A program made the translations under genes and the position numbers. Below are positions 20,910-29,703 of a stretch of DNA of 64,000 nucleotides, piece after piece. The stretch comes from Rhizobium leguminosarum bv. trifolii WSM2297. Its GTDB lineage: Bacteria; Pseudomonadota; Alphaproteobacteria; Rhizobiales; Rhizobiaceae. Where the stretch lies: positions 3,668,361-3,732,360 of the forward strand of contig NZ_JH719395.1 of the NCBI RefSeq assembly GCF_000271845.1, read 5' to 3'. Every line of letters begins with the position of its first letter. The first letter of the stretch is position 1. The notes beneath the pieces were generated by a model. The model searched no databases, had not been told where the DNA came from, and saw nothing but the letters and a program-made list of their open reading frames with translations.

Positions 20910-21916
20910 GCCGACCGGCCGTCGTCCTTGCCATGGAGCCGTCGCGTACCGAGCATGTTTTGCCGGATGAGATCCTGCGCCGGCTCGATACCATCGGCCG
21001 CCTGCTGGATCCCGAGCCCCTGCAGCGATTCGACGACGCCCGGGCAAGGCGCCTGCTTTCCGAAGCTGAAATCCTGATCACCGGCTGGGGCGCGCCCTAT
21101 GTCGGACCGGAGGTTGCCTCTGCTGCGCCGCAGCTTCGTCTCGTCGTCCATGCGGCGGGCACGGTAAAAGGCATCATCGACGATGCCATTTTCGAGGCGG
21201 GAATAACAGTCAGCCATTCGGCCGAGGCCAATGCCGTACCGGTTGCCGAATTCACCCTCGCCGCTATCCTCTTTTCCGGCAAACGTGCCTTCCGTTTCCG
21301 CGATCTCTACGTCGGCGACCGCAACCGCGATCGGACCTATCCGATGCAGCGCGAAGCGATCGGGAATTATGGCCGTACCCTCGGCATCGTCGGCGCTTCG
21401 CGCATCGGCAGGCGGGTGATCGAGCTGCTGAAACCCTTCGACTATAAGCTATTGCTGTTCGATCCGATGCTGGACGCCGCTGATGCCGCCGGCCTCGGAG
21501 CGGAAAACGTTGATCTCGACGAATTGATGCGACGGGCGGATATCGTTTCCCTGCACGCACCATCGCTGCCGTCGACACAGCATATGATCGATGCGCGAAG
21601 ATTGTCGCTGATGAAGGATGGGGCAACGCTCATCAACACGGCGCGCGGCATCCTCATCGATGAGGCCGCCCTGCTTTCGGAACTGAAGACCGGCCGCATC
21701 GACGCGGTCATCGATGTCACCGAGCCTGAGATTCCGGAGCCTGCCTCTGTTTTCTACGATCTGCCCAACGTCTTCCTGACGCCGCATATCGCTGGCGCCA
21801 TCGGGCTGGAACGGGGGCGTCTCGGCGAGATGGCGCTGGACGAGGTCGAGCGTTTTATGACCGGCCGGCCGCTGCTCTACCAGATCCATCAGGCAGATCT
21901 CGAAAACATCGCCTGA
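20906..21916 (+). CDS. D-2-hydroxyacid dehydrogenase family protein
   Basis: NAD(P)-dependent dehydrogenase of 336 residues of the phosphoglycerate/glyoxylate reductase type. The nucleotide-binding segment is GRTLGIVGASRIGRR, and the catalytic set is Arg in NTARGILID, a Glu around DVTEPEIPEP and His in LTPHIAGAIG. It overlaps the DUF2264 gene by four bases (ATGA). In this context it may reduce or oxidise an acid released from a uronide or glycoside; the physiological substrate cannot be deduced. Confidence 0.87.
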   Translation: MSRPAVVLAMEPSRTEHVLPDEILRRLDTIGRLLDPEPLQRFDDARARRLLSEAEILITGWGAPYVGPEVASAAPQLRLVVHAAGTVKGIIDDAIFEAGITVSHSAEANAVPVAEFTLAAILFSGKRAFRFRDLYVGDRNRDRTYPMQREAIGNYGRTLGIVGASRIGRRVIELLKPFDYKLLLFDPMLDAADAAGLGAENVDLDELMRRADIVSLHAPSLPSTQHMIDARRLSLMKDGATLINTARGILIDEAALLSELKTGRIDAVIDVTEPEIPEPASVFYDLPNVFLTPHIAGAIGLERGRLGEMALDEVERFMTGRPLLYQIHQADLENIA

Positions 21917-21932
21917 CGCCACGCGTCAGGCG
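21910..21932. terminator. Convergent hairpin
   Basis: CGCCTGAC (21910-21917) and GTCAGGCG (21925-21932) form an 8-bp stem between the converging dehydrogenase and Gfo/Idh genes. No T-tract, so terminator function is tentative. Confidence 0.4.
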
Positions 21933-21940
21933 ATGCGCTA

Positions 21941-23218
21941 TCAGGCTGGTGTCTTCAGCGAGTTCGGCGAACCGTCATCGGCAAGCTCGGGCATCAGATC
22001 GGCAATCTTGACCACCTCGCCGGTGCGTGAGCTCGTCAGCGCCGCAATGCCGCAAAGCACGGACATGGCGCCCGCCCGCGTGCCGGCGCGCTGGGCGAGC
22101 CGGTCTTCCATATCGGACTTGAAGATCATGTTGCGCATCCGGTCGTCGCCGCCGTAATGGCCACCGGTGAAATGCGGAACGACGATGCGTTCCACCGCTT
22201 GCGTGTCGTTCGGGAAATTGCGGATGAGCAGGATCGTATCCTGCTTCGGCTCTTCCCAGGGCTGGGCCTCATATTGGCGAAGCTCGATGCGCCCCTTGGT
22301 GCCGTTGAAGGCGAGGTGATGGCCTTCGATCGGCTGGAAGGTATTCAGCGAATAGGAGACGTGGACATTGTTGCGGTAGCGGAGGTTGACCACCATCGTA
22401 TCGGGAATGTCGATATCCTCGCGGAAGACGCAGCCGTCGCGGACATAGCCGTCAATCTCAGAGGGATCCTCATAGAGCTGATCGAGGAAGGGATCGGCTT
22501 CGAGGTCGAGATAATAGTCGCATTCATGCGTGTGCGGACAGAGCTTGCAGCGCGGCCCGCGGAACGGGCCTTTGCGGCCGTAATTCTGCAAATCGGCGAA
22601 GGAGCTGACGGCGTCGGGATCGCTGTCGAGATACCAGTTCAACAGGTCGAAATGATGTGTCGCCTTGTGGACGAACAGGCTGCCGGAATTTTCCGTATAG
22701 GCATGCCAGCGGCGGAAGTAGTCGGCGCCATGTTTGGTGTTGAGATACCAGTGAAAATCGACGGAGGTCACCCGGCCGATCTCGCCGGCGTTCAGAAGCT
22801 CCTTGATCTTTGCAGCCGTCGGCGCGTAGCGATAGTTGAAGGAGACGTCGACGCGGCGGCCGGTGCGTTTTTCGGCATCGAGAATCCGGCGAATTTTCTC
22901 GACGGAGGTGGTCATCGGCTTTTCGGTGATGACGTCGATACCGGCCTCGAGCGCCCGCACGACGATATCGTCATGCGTGTGGTCAGGCGTGCAGACGATG
23001 ACCAGATCCGGTTTCTGCTCGCTGAGCATGGAATCGATGTCGTCATAAAGCGGCGCGTTGCTGCCGATCATGTTGCGTGCGCGCTCGCCGCGCAGTGAAT
23101 TCTTCTCGACGATCGCTGTGAGGTCGACATGTTCGCGCCAGCCGGCAAGCAGATCCTTGCCCCACATGGTGGTGCCGCGGTTTCCGGTGCCGATCAGGGC
23201 AAAACGGCGTTTCTCCAT
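21941..23218 (-). CDS. Gfo/Idh/MocA oxidoreductase with cysteine cluster
   Basis: NAD(P)-dependent sugar oxidoreductase, 425 residues. N-terminal Rossmann motif ALIGTGNRGTTMW, VIVCTPDHTHDD, and the family hallmark VITEKPMTT (Glu-Lys-Pro) around residue 97; the active-site helix is VHKATHHFDLLNWYLD. An unusual insert reads CKLCPHTHECDYY, three closely spaced cysteines that might bind metal. It is the last gene of a four-gene minus-strand operon and follows the isomerase gene by about 40 bases. Members of this family oxidise sugars or inositols, often at C3; the substrate is unknown. Confidence 0.88.
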   Translation of the reverse strand: MEKRRFALIGTGNRGTTMWGKDLLAGWREHVDLTAIVEKNSLRGERARNMIGSNAPLYDDIDSMLSEQKPDLVIVCTPDHTHDDIVVRALEAGIDVITEKPMTTSVEKIRRILDAEKRTGRRVDVSFNYRYAPTAAKIKELLNAGEIGRVTSVDFHWYLNTKHGADYFRRWHAYTENSGSLFVHKATHHFDLLNWYLDSDPDAVSSFADLQNYGRKGPFRGPRCKLCPHTHECDYYLDLEADPFLDQLYEDPSEIDGYVRDGCVFREDIDIPDTMVVNLRYRNNVHVSYSLNTFQPIEGHHLAFNGTKGRIELRQYEAQPWEEPKQDTILLIRNFPNDTQAVERIVVPHFTGGHYGGDDRMRNMIFKSDMEDRLAQRAGTRAGAMSVLCGIAALTSSRTGEVVKIADLMPELADDGSPNSLKTPA

Positions 23219-23260
23219 CGAATGATTCTCCTGCCTGCGTGATGAAACGAATATTGAAAA

Positions 23261-24091
23261 TCAGATCTGGCAGCAGCTTCTGAAGCGCTCGACGCAGGTG
23301 GCGATCACCTCGTCGGCCGGGCGTTTCCACCAGGTCTCGGCCGAAAAGATCTCCACCTCCTGGGCGCCGAAGAAGCCGGCGGACTCGATCATCCGTCTTA
23401 TGCCTTTGAGGTCGATGACACCATCGCCCATCATGCCGCGGTCGAGCAGCATGTCCTTGGTCGGCACCAGCCAGTCGCAGATGTGATGGGCAAAGATGCG
23501 TTTCATCCGCCCGGCGCGGGCGATCTGGCTGGCAAGATCGGGATCCCACCAGACGTGGTAGACGTCGATTGCAACGCCGACATCCTCGCCGAGCGGTTCG
23601 CACATATCGAGCGCCTGGCCGAGTGTGTTCACGCAGGCCCGGTCGGCGGCATACATCGGATGCAGCGGCTCGATGGCAAGCTTGACGCCGGCAGCCTGCG
23701 CATGCGGCAGCACGGCGGCAATGCCGTCGAACACCATCTGCCGCGCTGCGACAATATCCCTCGAAGCGCCCGGCAGCCCACCGACGACGAGCACGAGGCA
23801 ATCGGCGGAAAACGCCGCCGCCTCGTCGATCGCACGCCGGTTGTCGTCGAGGTTCTTCTGCCAGTCGGCATCGTTTGCCGCCGGAAAGAAACCGCCGCGG
23901 CAGAGACCGGTCAGCTTGATGCCGTTCGATTTGACGATCCGAACCGCCTCGTCGAGACCGGCCTTGGCGACCTGATCGCGCCACGGCGCGATCGAGGTAA
24001 TGCCGTGCTTCAGGCAGATATCGACGGCTTCGGCAAAACCGCATTGTTCGCGGATCGTCGCCAGATTGATCGAAAGTCCTTCGACCTGCAT
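23261..24091 (-). CDS. Sugar phosphate isomerase/epimerase (xylose-isomerase-like TIM barrel)
   Basis: 276 residues from ATG 24091, which has GGAGGAG upstream; a longer frame to 24133 lacks this and would overlap the preceding gene. The AP-endonuclease-2 fold is supported by metal-ligand motifs at strand ends: KLAIEPLHP (Glu), VAIDVYHVWWDP (Asp, His), FAHHICDW (His) and EVEIFSAE (Glu). Members isomerise, epimerise or, in 3-keto-glycoside pathways, beta-eliminate oxidised sugars. Flanked by Gfo/Idh and DUF993 genes in one operon, it probably acts on the product of one of the oxidoreductases. Confidence 0.87.
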   Translation of the reverse strand: MQVEGLSINLATIREQCGFAEAVDICLKHGITSIAPWRDQVAKAGLDEAVRIVKSNGIKLTGLCRGGFFPAANDADWQKNLDDNRRAIDEAAAFSADCLVLVVGGLPGASRDIVAARQMVFDGIAAVLPHAQAAGVKLAIEPLHPMYAADRACVNTLGQALDMCEPLGEDVGVAIDVYHVWWDPDLASQIARAGRMKRIFAHHICDWLVPTKDMLLDRGMMGDGVIDLKGIRRMIESAGFFGAQEVEIFSAETWWKRPADEVIATCVERFRSCCQI

Positions 24092-24122
24092 GTCATTCTC
24101 CTCCCAGTGCCGCGCCAGTCGT

Positions 24123-25286
24123 TCAGTGAACACCGTGGACGGCGAGCACCTGTTTCATTCGGCTAGTGGCGAGTTCCGGATCGGCCAGAACCCGCGCCTT
24201 GTCGGCCAGCCGGAAGAGTTCGGCCAAATGCGTCAGCGAGCGGGTGCTCTGCTGGCCGCCGACCATGGTGAAATGATCCTGCAGGCCATTGAGATAGGCG
24301 AGGAAGACGACGCCGGTCTTGTAGAAGCGCGTCGGCGCCTTGAAGATGTGGCGCGACAGCGGCACGGTCGGCTCGAGCAGATCGAAGAATTCGTGGTTGC
24401 TCTTGCGGCCGAGCGCGTCGAGCGCAGCGGACGCTGCCGGCGCGATCGCGTCGAAAATGCCGAGCAGCGCATCGGAATGCCCCTCTTCGTCGCCGGCAAT
24501 CAGTTCGGCATAGTTGAAGTCGTCGCCGGTATACATGCGCACGCTTTTCGGCAGTTGCCGGCGCATGGTCACTTCCTTCTCCTTGGAGAGAAGCGAGATC
24601 TTGATGCCGTCGACCTTGGCGGCGTTGGCTTCGATCACCTGCAGGCAGGTTTCCATTGCCTTCAGATGGTCGCCATTGCCCCAATAACCTTCCAGTGCCG
24701 GATCGAACATTTCTCCGAGCCAGTGGATGATGACGGGTTCTTTGACCTGGCGCAGGATGCGGTCATAGACCCTGACATAGTCGTCCGGTCCCTTGGCGGC
24801 GACGGCAAGCGCCCGGCTCGCCATCAGAATGATGCGGCCGCCGGCCGCCTCCACCGTTTCGATCTGCTCTTCATAGGCCCTGAGGATCGTGTCGACCGTC
24901 ACGTCGGGTCCGGGCGACAGATGGTCGGTGCCGGCGCCGCAGGCGATCAGCGCGTCCTTGCGACCGGCCGCCTCACTGAGCGCCCGACGGATCAGGTCGC
25001 GCGCTTCCGGCCAGCCGAGGCCCATGCCGCGCTGCGCCGTATCCATCGCTTCGGCGACGCCGAGGCCGAGATCCCAGAGCCGGTGGCGGAAGGCGAGCGT
25101 GCGCTCCCAGTCGATCGCCGGCGTCAGCCAGGGATCGTTGTCGGCAAGCGGATCGGCGACCACATGGGCGGCGGCAAAGGCGATGCGCGGGAAGCTTTTA
25201 GCCTCGCGTTTCTTCAGTTCGATCGGCGTGCCGGTCAGCCTATAGGGGGCGATCTTGCCGTCGAGGGGGAGATTGATCGTCGTCAC
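24123..25286 (-). CDS. DUF993 protein, dihydrodipicolinate-synthase-like aldolase
   Basis: 387 residues from GTG 25286, only three bases after the stop of the upstream Gfo/Idh gene. DUF993 proteins are distant relatives of the DHDPS/N-acetylneuraminate lyase TIM barrels. Recognisable parts are IACGAGTDHLSPG, RIILMASRALAVAAKGPDD, VIIHWLGEMFDP, VDGIKISLLSKEKE (a candidate Schiff-base Lys in GIKIS) and VRMYTGDDFNYAELI. An aldol cleavage or lyase reaction is inferred. Sandwiched between two oxidoreductases and an isomerase, it would be the carbon-chain-cleaving step of this pathway. Reaction not established to my knowledge. Confidence 0.82.
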   Translation of the reverse strand: MTTINLPLDGKIAPYRLTGTPIELKKREAKSFPRIAFAAAHVVADPLADNDPWLTPAIDWERTLAFRHRLWDLGLGVAEAMDTAQRGMGLGWPEARDLIRRALSEAAGRKDALIACGAGTDHLSPGPDVTVDTILRAYEEQIETVEAAGGRIILMASRALAVAAKGPDDYVRVYDRILRQVKEPVIIHWLGEMFDPALEGYWGNGDHLKAMETCLQVIEANAAKVDGIKISLLSKEKEVTMRRQLPKSVRMYTGDDFNYAELIAGDEEGHSDALLGIFDAIAPAASAALDALGRKSNHEFFDLLEPTVPLSRHIFKAPTRFYKTGVVFLAYLNGLQDHFTMVGGQQSTRSLTHLAELFRLADKARVLADPELATSRMKQVLAVHGVH

Positions 25287-25289
25287 GGC

Positions 25290-26438
25290 TCAGAACTCCA
25301 GTGCGGGAACGTCGAGCCAGCGGCGTTCGGCCCAGGATTTCAGGCCGAGTTCGGCAAGCTGCACGCCCTTGGCGCCGGCTTCAAGGCCATAAGGCCACGG
25401 CGCATCTTCGACGACATGGCGGATGAACATTTCCCACTGCGCCTTGAAGCCGTTGTCGAAGGCCTGCGTGTCCGGAACCTCGTCCCAGGTCTTGTAGAAG
25501 TCGATCGTTTGCGGCTGGTCGGGGTTCCAGACCGGCTTCGGAGTGTTGACGCGGTGCTGGCTCCAGCATTTCGTCAGACCGGCGACGGCCGAGCCATGCG
25601 TGCCGTCGACCTGGAAGGTGACGAGATCGTCGCGGCGCACGCGAACGGCCCACGAGGAGTTGATCTGCGCGATCGCACCGCCTTCGAGTTCGAAGGTCGC
25701 ATAGGCCGCATCGTCAGTGTCGCAATCGTAAGGCTTGCCCTGCTCATCGATGCGGCGCGGAATATGCGTGGCGCCGAGGCAGGAGACGGCTTTGACTTCA
25801 CCGAAAAGATTGTCGAGCACATAGCGCCAGTGGCAGAGCATATCGAGAATGATGCCGCCGCCGTCGCCCTTGCGGTAGTTCCAGGAGGGGCGCTGGGCCG
25901 GCACGCCCCAATCGCCCTCGAAAACCCAGTAGCCGAATTCGCCGCGCACCGAGAGGATCTTGCCGAAGAAGCCGGAATCCCTGAGCAGCGCCAGCTTGCG
26001 CAGGCCGGGAAGAAAGAGCTTGTCCTGCACGACCCCGTGCTTGAGGCCGGAGCGCCGCGCCTTGCGGGCAAGGTCAAGTGCCACCTGGAGATCGTCGGAG
26101 ATCGGCTTTTCGCAATAGACATGTTTGCCGGCGTCGAGCGCCTTCGACAACAGTTCGGCCCGCATCAGCGTCGTGCCGGCGTCGAAGAAGATCGTGTCGT
26201 CGGGATTGGCGAGAGCGGCATCGAGATCGGTCGACCAGCGTTTGATGCCGTGCTTCTTCGCCAGCTCTTCCATCTTGGCGCCGTTGCGGCCGACGATGAT
26301 CGGGTCGATTTCGAGCTTCTCACCCGATTTCAGCGTGATGCCGCCCTGGTCGCGGAAGGCTAGGATCGAACGCACCAGGTGCTGATTGTACCCCATGCGG
26401 CCGGTAACGCCGTGCAAGATGATCCCCAAGCGTGCCAT
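25290..26438 (-). CDS. Gfo/Idh/MocA oxidoreductase
   Basis: 382 residues from ATG 26438, preceded by GGGAGG; a longer frame to 26552 has no such site and would overrun the operator at 26500. It begins with the variant Rossmann motif ILHGVTGRMGYNQHL. The hallmark VYCEKPISDD and the active-site segment IILDMLCHWRYVLDNLFG (Asp, His) are present. First gene of the operon Gfo/Idh-DUF993-isomerase-Gfo/Idh on the minus strand. A perfect inverted repeat (26500-26515) 62 bases upstream is the predicted TetR operator. Confidence 0.88.
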   Translation of the reverse strand: MARLGIILHGVTGRMGYNQHLVRSILAFRDQGGITLKSGEKLEIDPIIVGRNGAKMEELAKKHGIKRWSTDLDAALANPDDTIFFDAGTTLMRAELLSKALDAGKHVYCEKPISDDLQVALDLARKARRSGLKHGVVQDKLFLPGLRKLALLRDSGFFGKILSVRGEFGYWVFEGDWGVPAQRPSWNYRKGDGGGIILDMLCHWRYVLDNLFGEVKAVSCLGATHIPRRIDEQGKPYDCDTDDAAYATFELEGGAIAQINSSWAVRVRRDDLVTFQVDGTHGSAVAGLTKCWSQHRVNTPKPVWNPDQPQTIDFYKTWDEVPDTQAFDNGFKAQWEMFIRHVVEDAPWPYGLEAGAKGVQLAELGLKSWAERRWLDVPALEF

Positions 26439-26499
26439 TTTTTCCTCCCTGGAATCGTTTGCGGCGGGAGCGGGCATCAGGCCCGGCCCTCCCAAGCCG

Positions 26500-26515
26500 G
26501 TAACTAAACAGTTAC
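26500..26515. promoter_or_regulatory. Predicted TetR operator, site 1
   Basis: Perfect inverted repeat GTAACT-AAAC-AGTTAC upstream of the Gfo/Idh-DUF993 operon. The same pattern occurs at 27375-27390 before the ABC operon and, more weakly, at 39509-39524 before uxaC. Confidence 0.7.
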
Positions 26516-26568
26516 TTGATGGCAGAAGAGCGGCGAGGCTGTCAATAGTCAAATCCTGCTTTCGGGAT

Positions 26569-27246
26569 TCAGCGCTTGATCGAAGCCAGCGTCACGTGGA
26601 CGATATGCCTTTCCCAGGCATTGAGATGGGTCGGCTCGATCAGGTCGCGGCCGAAGATCGTCGAAAGCGTGTACTGGTTGGAAAGGTAGAAATAGCCGAG
26701 CGAGGCGATTGTCAGGTAGACGTGCAGGGGATCGGCGGTCTCGACGAAGACGCCCTGCTTCTTTCCCTGCTCAAGCACTTGAGAAAGCTCGCCGATCAGA
26801 TGCGAATGCAGTTCCTTGAGCCGGACGGACTGGCGCAGCCACCTGGCCCGATGCAGGTTTTCCGTGCCGAGCAGGCTGAGGAATTCCGGGTGCTGAAGAA
26901 AATAACGCCAGGTGAAGAGCGCCAGTTCGCCGATGCCTTCCTCCGGGCCGCGGTCGCCGATATGCAGCGCGCGCTCGGCGGTGCGGATGCCGACATAGGC
27001 TTCTTCGAGCACTCTGAGGTAGAGCTGCTCCTTGTCGCCGAAATAATGGTAGAGCATGCGTTTGTTGGTGCCGGCGCGCTCGGCAATGGCGTCGACGCGG
27101 GCCCCGCCCATGCCGTTTTCGGCAAACTCCCGGGTGGCCGCTTCCAGGATCGCGGCGCGTGTCCGCTCCGGATCGCGCTGCGCCGTGCGTTCCTGAGATG
27201 GGCGCCTGGATTTTTTCTTCTCCCCGTTTTCCCCGCTGTCGTTCAT
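26569..27246 (-). CDS. TetR-family transcriptional regulator
   Basis: 225 residues from ATG 27246, with GGAGGGG upstream; the open frame to 27351 lacks a ribosome site. The N-terminal HTH is typical: RAAILEAATREFAENGMGG, VDAIAERAGTNKRMLYHYF, GDKEQLYLRVLE. An all-helical ligand domain follows (TWRYFLQHPEFLSLLG, YFYLSNQYTLS). It is encoded between the Gfo/Idh-DUF993 operon and the divergent ABC transporter operon, and matching inverted repeats lie in front of both, so it probably represses them until a pathway sugar or intermediate binds. Confidence 0.9.
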   Translation of the reverse strand: MNDSGENGEKKKSRRPSQERTAQRDPERTRAAILEAATREFAENGMGGARVDAIAERAGTNKRMLYHYFGDKEQLYLRVLEEAYVGIRTAERALHIGDRGPEEGIGELALFTWRYFLQHPEFLSLLGTENLHRARWLRQSVRLKELHSHLIGELSQVLEQGKKQGVFVETADPLHVYLTIASLGYFYLSNQYTLSTIFGRDLIEPTHLNAWERHIVHVTLASIKR

Positions 27247-27344
27247 CGTTCCCCTCCGTCTCGCATGTTGCTGCTCATAAGCCTTCGGTGCGAAATTGTA
27301 AAAACCGAATTTAGAAGGGCGGTCAGCAAGAACCGATACCCCGC

Positions 27345-27390
27345 TTGACACGCTTGCCGCTTTGCTCGTAGCTTGTAACCAATTAGTTAT
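27345..27390 (+). promoter_or_regulatory. Promoter and TetR operator (site 2) of the ABC operon
   Basis: A -35-like TTGACA (27345-27350), an 18-base spacer and TAGCTT (27369-27374), immediately followed by GTAACC-AATT-AGTTAT (27375-27390). The repeat would cover the transcription start, a classic repression position. Confidence 0.65.
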
Positions 27391-27450
27391 TTATGCAAGT
27401 GTGACTGGTTCGGAAGCGTGTGGAGGCGCTTCCCTTTGGAGGAGGAAAAA

Positions 27451-28737
27451 ATGAGCCTACGTGTAAGCAGACGTAATTTCGTTGCGGGAGGAGCAACGCT
27501 TCTTTCGCTCTCGGCGCTGGGAACCAGCGCATTTGCACAGGAAGCGCGCCTGCGTCTTCTGTGGTGGGGCTCGCAGCCCCGCGCCGACCGCACCAACAAG
27601 GTCTCGCAGCTCTATCAGACGAAGAATCCGGGCACGACGATTACCGGCGAATTCCTCGGCTGGGGCGATTACTGGCCGCGCCTTGCGACCCAGGTCGCCG
27701 GCCGCAACGCGCCCGACGTCATCCAGATGGACTATCGCTATATCGTTCAATATGCGCGGCGCGGCGCACTCGCGCCACTCGAATCCTATATGCCGGCAAA
27801 GCTCAACCTCGACGATTTCGACAAGGCGCAGATCGAAGGCGGCAGCGTCGACGGTCATCTCTATGGCGTCAGCCTCGGGGCGAATTCGGCCGCCACGGTC
27901 CTGAACACCACTGCCTTCAAGGAAGCCGGCGTCGATCTTCCGACCCAGGCGACCACCTGGGAAGAATTCTCCCGCATGGGTGCGGAGATCACCAAGGCCG
28001 GCAAGCGCAAGGGCATGTTCGGCCTCGCCGACGGCAGCGGCGCTGAACCGCTGTTCGAGAACTGGCTGCGTCAGCGCGGCAAGGCGCTTTATACCGCCGA
28101 CGGCAAGATTGGCTTCGCCGTGGAGGACGCATCGGAATGGTACGACATGTGGGCCAAGTTCCGCGAAGCCGGCGCCTGCGTTCCCGCCGATATCCAGGCT
28201 CTCGACAAGAACGATATCGAAACCAACACGGTGTCGCTCGGCAAGTCTGCGGCCGGTTTTGCCCATTCCAATCAGTTCGTCGCCTATCAGGCCATGAACA
28301 AGGACAAGCTGGCGCTCACCAACTACATGCGCGTCAAGCCGGATTCCAAGGGCGGCCACTACCGCAAGCCTTCGATGTTCTTCTCAGTTTCGGCCCAGTC
28401 GAAATCGGTGGACCTGGCGGTTGATTACATCAACTTCTTCGTCAAGAACCCCGAGGCAGTGCTGCTCCTGGATGTCGAACGCGGCATTCCGGAATCGGCT
28501 GCCATGCGCGAAGTCGTTGCGGCAAAGCTCGATGAGAACGGCAAGGTCGCGCTGGCCTATGTCAGCGGCCTTGGCGACCTCGCCGGCAAATTGCCGCCGC
28601 CGCCGCCGCCCGGCGCCGGTGAAGGCGAGCTGATGCTGCGCAACATCGCCGAACAGGTCGGCTTCGGACAGCTATCTCCTTCCGATGGCGGCAAACAGCT
28701 TGTCACGGAAATCACGCAGATTCTCTCACGAGGCTAA
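27451..28737 (+). CDS. ABC sugar-binding protein (CUT1, family 1)
   Basis: Periplasmic binding protein of 428 residues. ATG 27451 follows GGAGGAG. The N-terminus SRRNFVAGGATLLSLSALG is a twin-arginine-type signal ending near SAFA. Mature motifs LRLLWWGSQPRADRT, FLGWGDYWPRLATQVAGR and MDYRYIVQYARRGALAPL belong to the extracellular sugar-binding family. It is paralogous to the orphan binding protein at 16591-17877. First gene of the operon with two permeases, a Gfo/Idh gene and an ATPase; probably repressed by the divergent TetR protein. Confidence 0.92.
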   Translation: MSLRVSRRNFVAGGATLLSLSALGTSAFAQEARLRLLWWGSQPRADRTNKVSQLYQTKNPGTTITGEFLGWGDYWPRLATQVAGRNAPDVIQMDYRYIVQYARRGALAPLESYMPAKLNLDDFDKAQIEGGSVDGHLYGVSLGANSAATVLNTTAFKEAGVDLPTQATTWEEFSRMGAEITKAGKRKGMFGLADGSGAEPLFENWLRQRGKALYTADGKIGFAVEDASEWYDMWAKFREAGACVPADIQALDKNDIETNTVSLGKSAAGFAHSNQFVAYQAMNKDKLALTNYMRVKPDSKGGHYRKPSMFFSVSAQSKSVDLAVDYINFFVKNPEAVLLLDVERGIPESAAMREVVAAKLDENGKVALAYVSGLGDLAGKLPPPPPPGAGEGELMLRNIAEQVGFGQLSPSDGGKQLVTEITQILSRG

Positions 28738-28743
28738 TCCCGT

Positions 28744-29703
28744 ATGAGCAATGCGATGCGCACGCCCGCAGGGGCCATATCCGTGGAAAGCTATCAGGGG
28801 GCCGTGGCCGAAGGACGCTTCAAGCGTCTCTGGAATGCCAATGCTCCCGGCTATCTCTTCCTTCTGCCATGGCTCGTCGGCTTTTTCGGGCTGACGCTCG
28901 GGCCGGCCCTGATTTCGCTCTATCTCTCCTTCACCGACTTCGACATGCTCCAGTCGCCGCGGTGGGTGGGTTTTGCGAATTACGTGCGCATCGCCACGGC
29001 GGATCCGAAATTCTCGGCCGCCATGCACGTTACCCTGACCTACGTGGTCCTCTCGGTGCCGTTCAAACTGACCTTCGCCTTGCTGGTCGCCATGGCGCTG
29101 AACCGCGGCCTGCGCGGGCTGCCGATCTATCGCGCCATCTTTTATCTGCCGTCGTTGCTCGGCGGCAGCGTGGCGATCGCCGTGCTCTGGCGTCAGCTTT
29201 TCGCCAGTGACGGTCTCGTCAACGCCGCGCTCTCGCATTTTGGCATTGAAGGTCCGAGCTGGATCTCGCATCCGAACTATTCGATTTACACGCTGGTGGC
29301 GCTGTCCGTCTGGCAGTTCGGCTCGCCGATGATTATTTTCCTGGCCGGCCTGCGCCAGATCCCGCAGGATATGTATGAGGCCGCAAGTCTCGACGGCGCC
29401 TCGAAATTCCGCCAGTTCTACAAGATCACCCTGCCGCTGCTCACACCCGTCATTTTCTTCAACGCCGTCGTCCAGACGATCGATGCCTTCAAGGCATTCA
29501 CGCCGGCCTTCATCATTTCAGGCGGCACCGGCGGTCCGATCAATTCGACGCTCTTTTACACGCTCTATCTCTACCAGGAAGCCTTCGGCAATTTCCGCAT
29601 GGGTTATGCTTCGGCTCTTGCCTGGATCCTGGTGCTGATCATCGCCGTTTTCACCGCTTTTTCCTTCCTGACCTCGCGTTATTGGGTGCACTACGATGAC
29701 TGA
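28744..29703 (+). CDS. ABC sugar permease, MalF-like
   Basis: Inner-membrane permease of 319 residues with about six hydrophobic segments (first near residues 37-60, LFLLPWLVGFFGLTLGPALI). The coupling EAA loop is YEAASLDGASKFRQFYKITL (about 213-232). It starts six bases after the binding-protein gene and overlaps the next permease by eight bases. Confidence 0.93.
   Translation: MSNAMRTPAGAISVESYQGAVAEGRFKRLWNANAPGYLFLLPWLVGFFGLTLGPALISLYLSFTDFDMLQSPRWVGFANYVRIATADPKFSAAMHVTLTYVVLSVPFKLTFALLVAMALNRGLRGLPIYRAIFYLPSLLGGSVAIAVLWRQLFASDGLVNAALSHFGIEGPSWISHPNYSIYTLVALSVWQFGSPMIIFLAGLRQIPQDMYEAASLDGASKFRQFYKITLPLLTPVIFFNAVVQTIDAFKAFTPAFIISGGTGGPINSTLFYTLYLYQEAFGNFRMGYASALAWILVLIIAVFTAFSFLTSRYWVHYDD

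Noticed and set aside
24000..26363. 787-codon open frame on the plus strand
   Set aside because: Antisense to the DUF993 and Gfo/Idh genes; lacks any recognisable domain. It is a by-product of GC-rich codon use in the true minus-strand genes.
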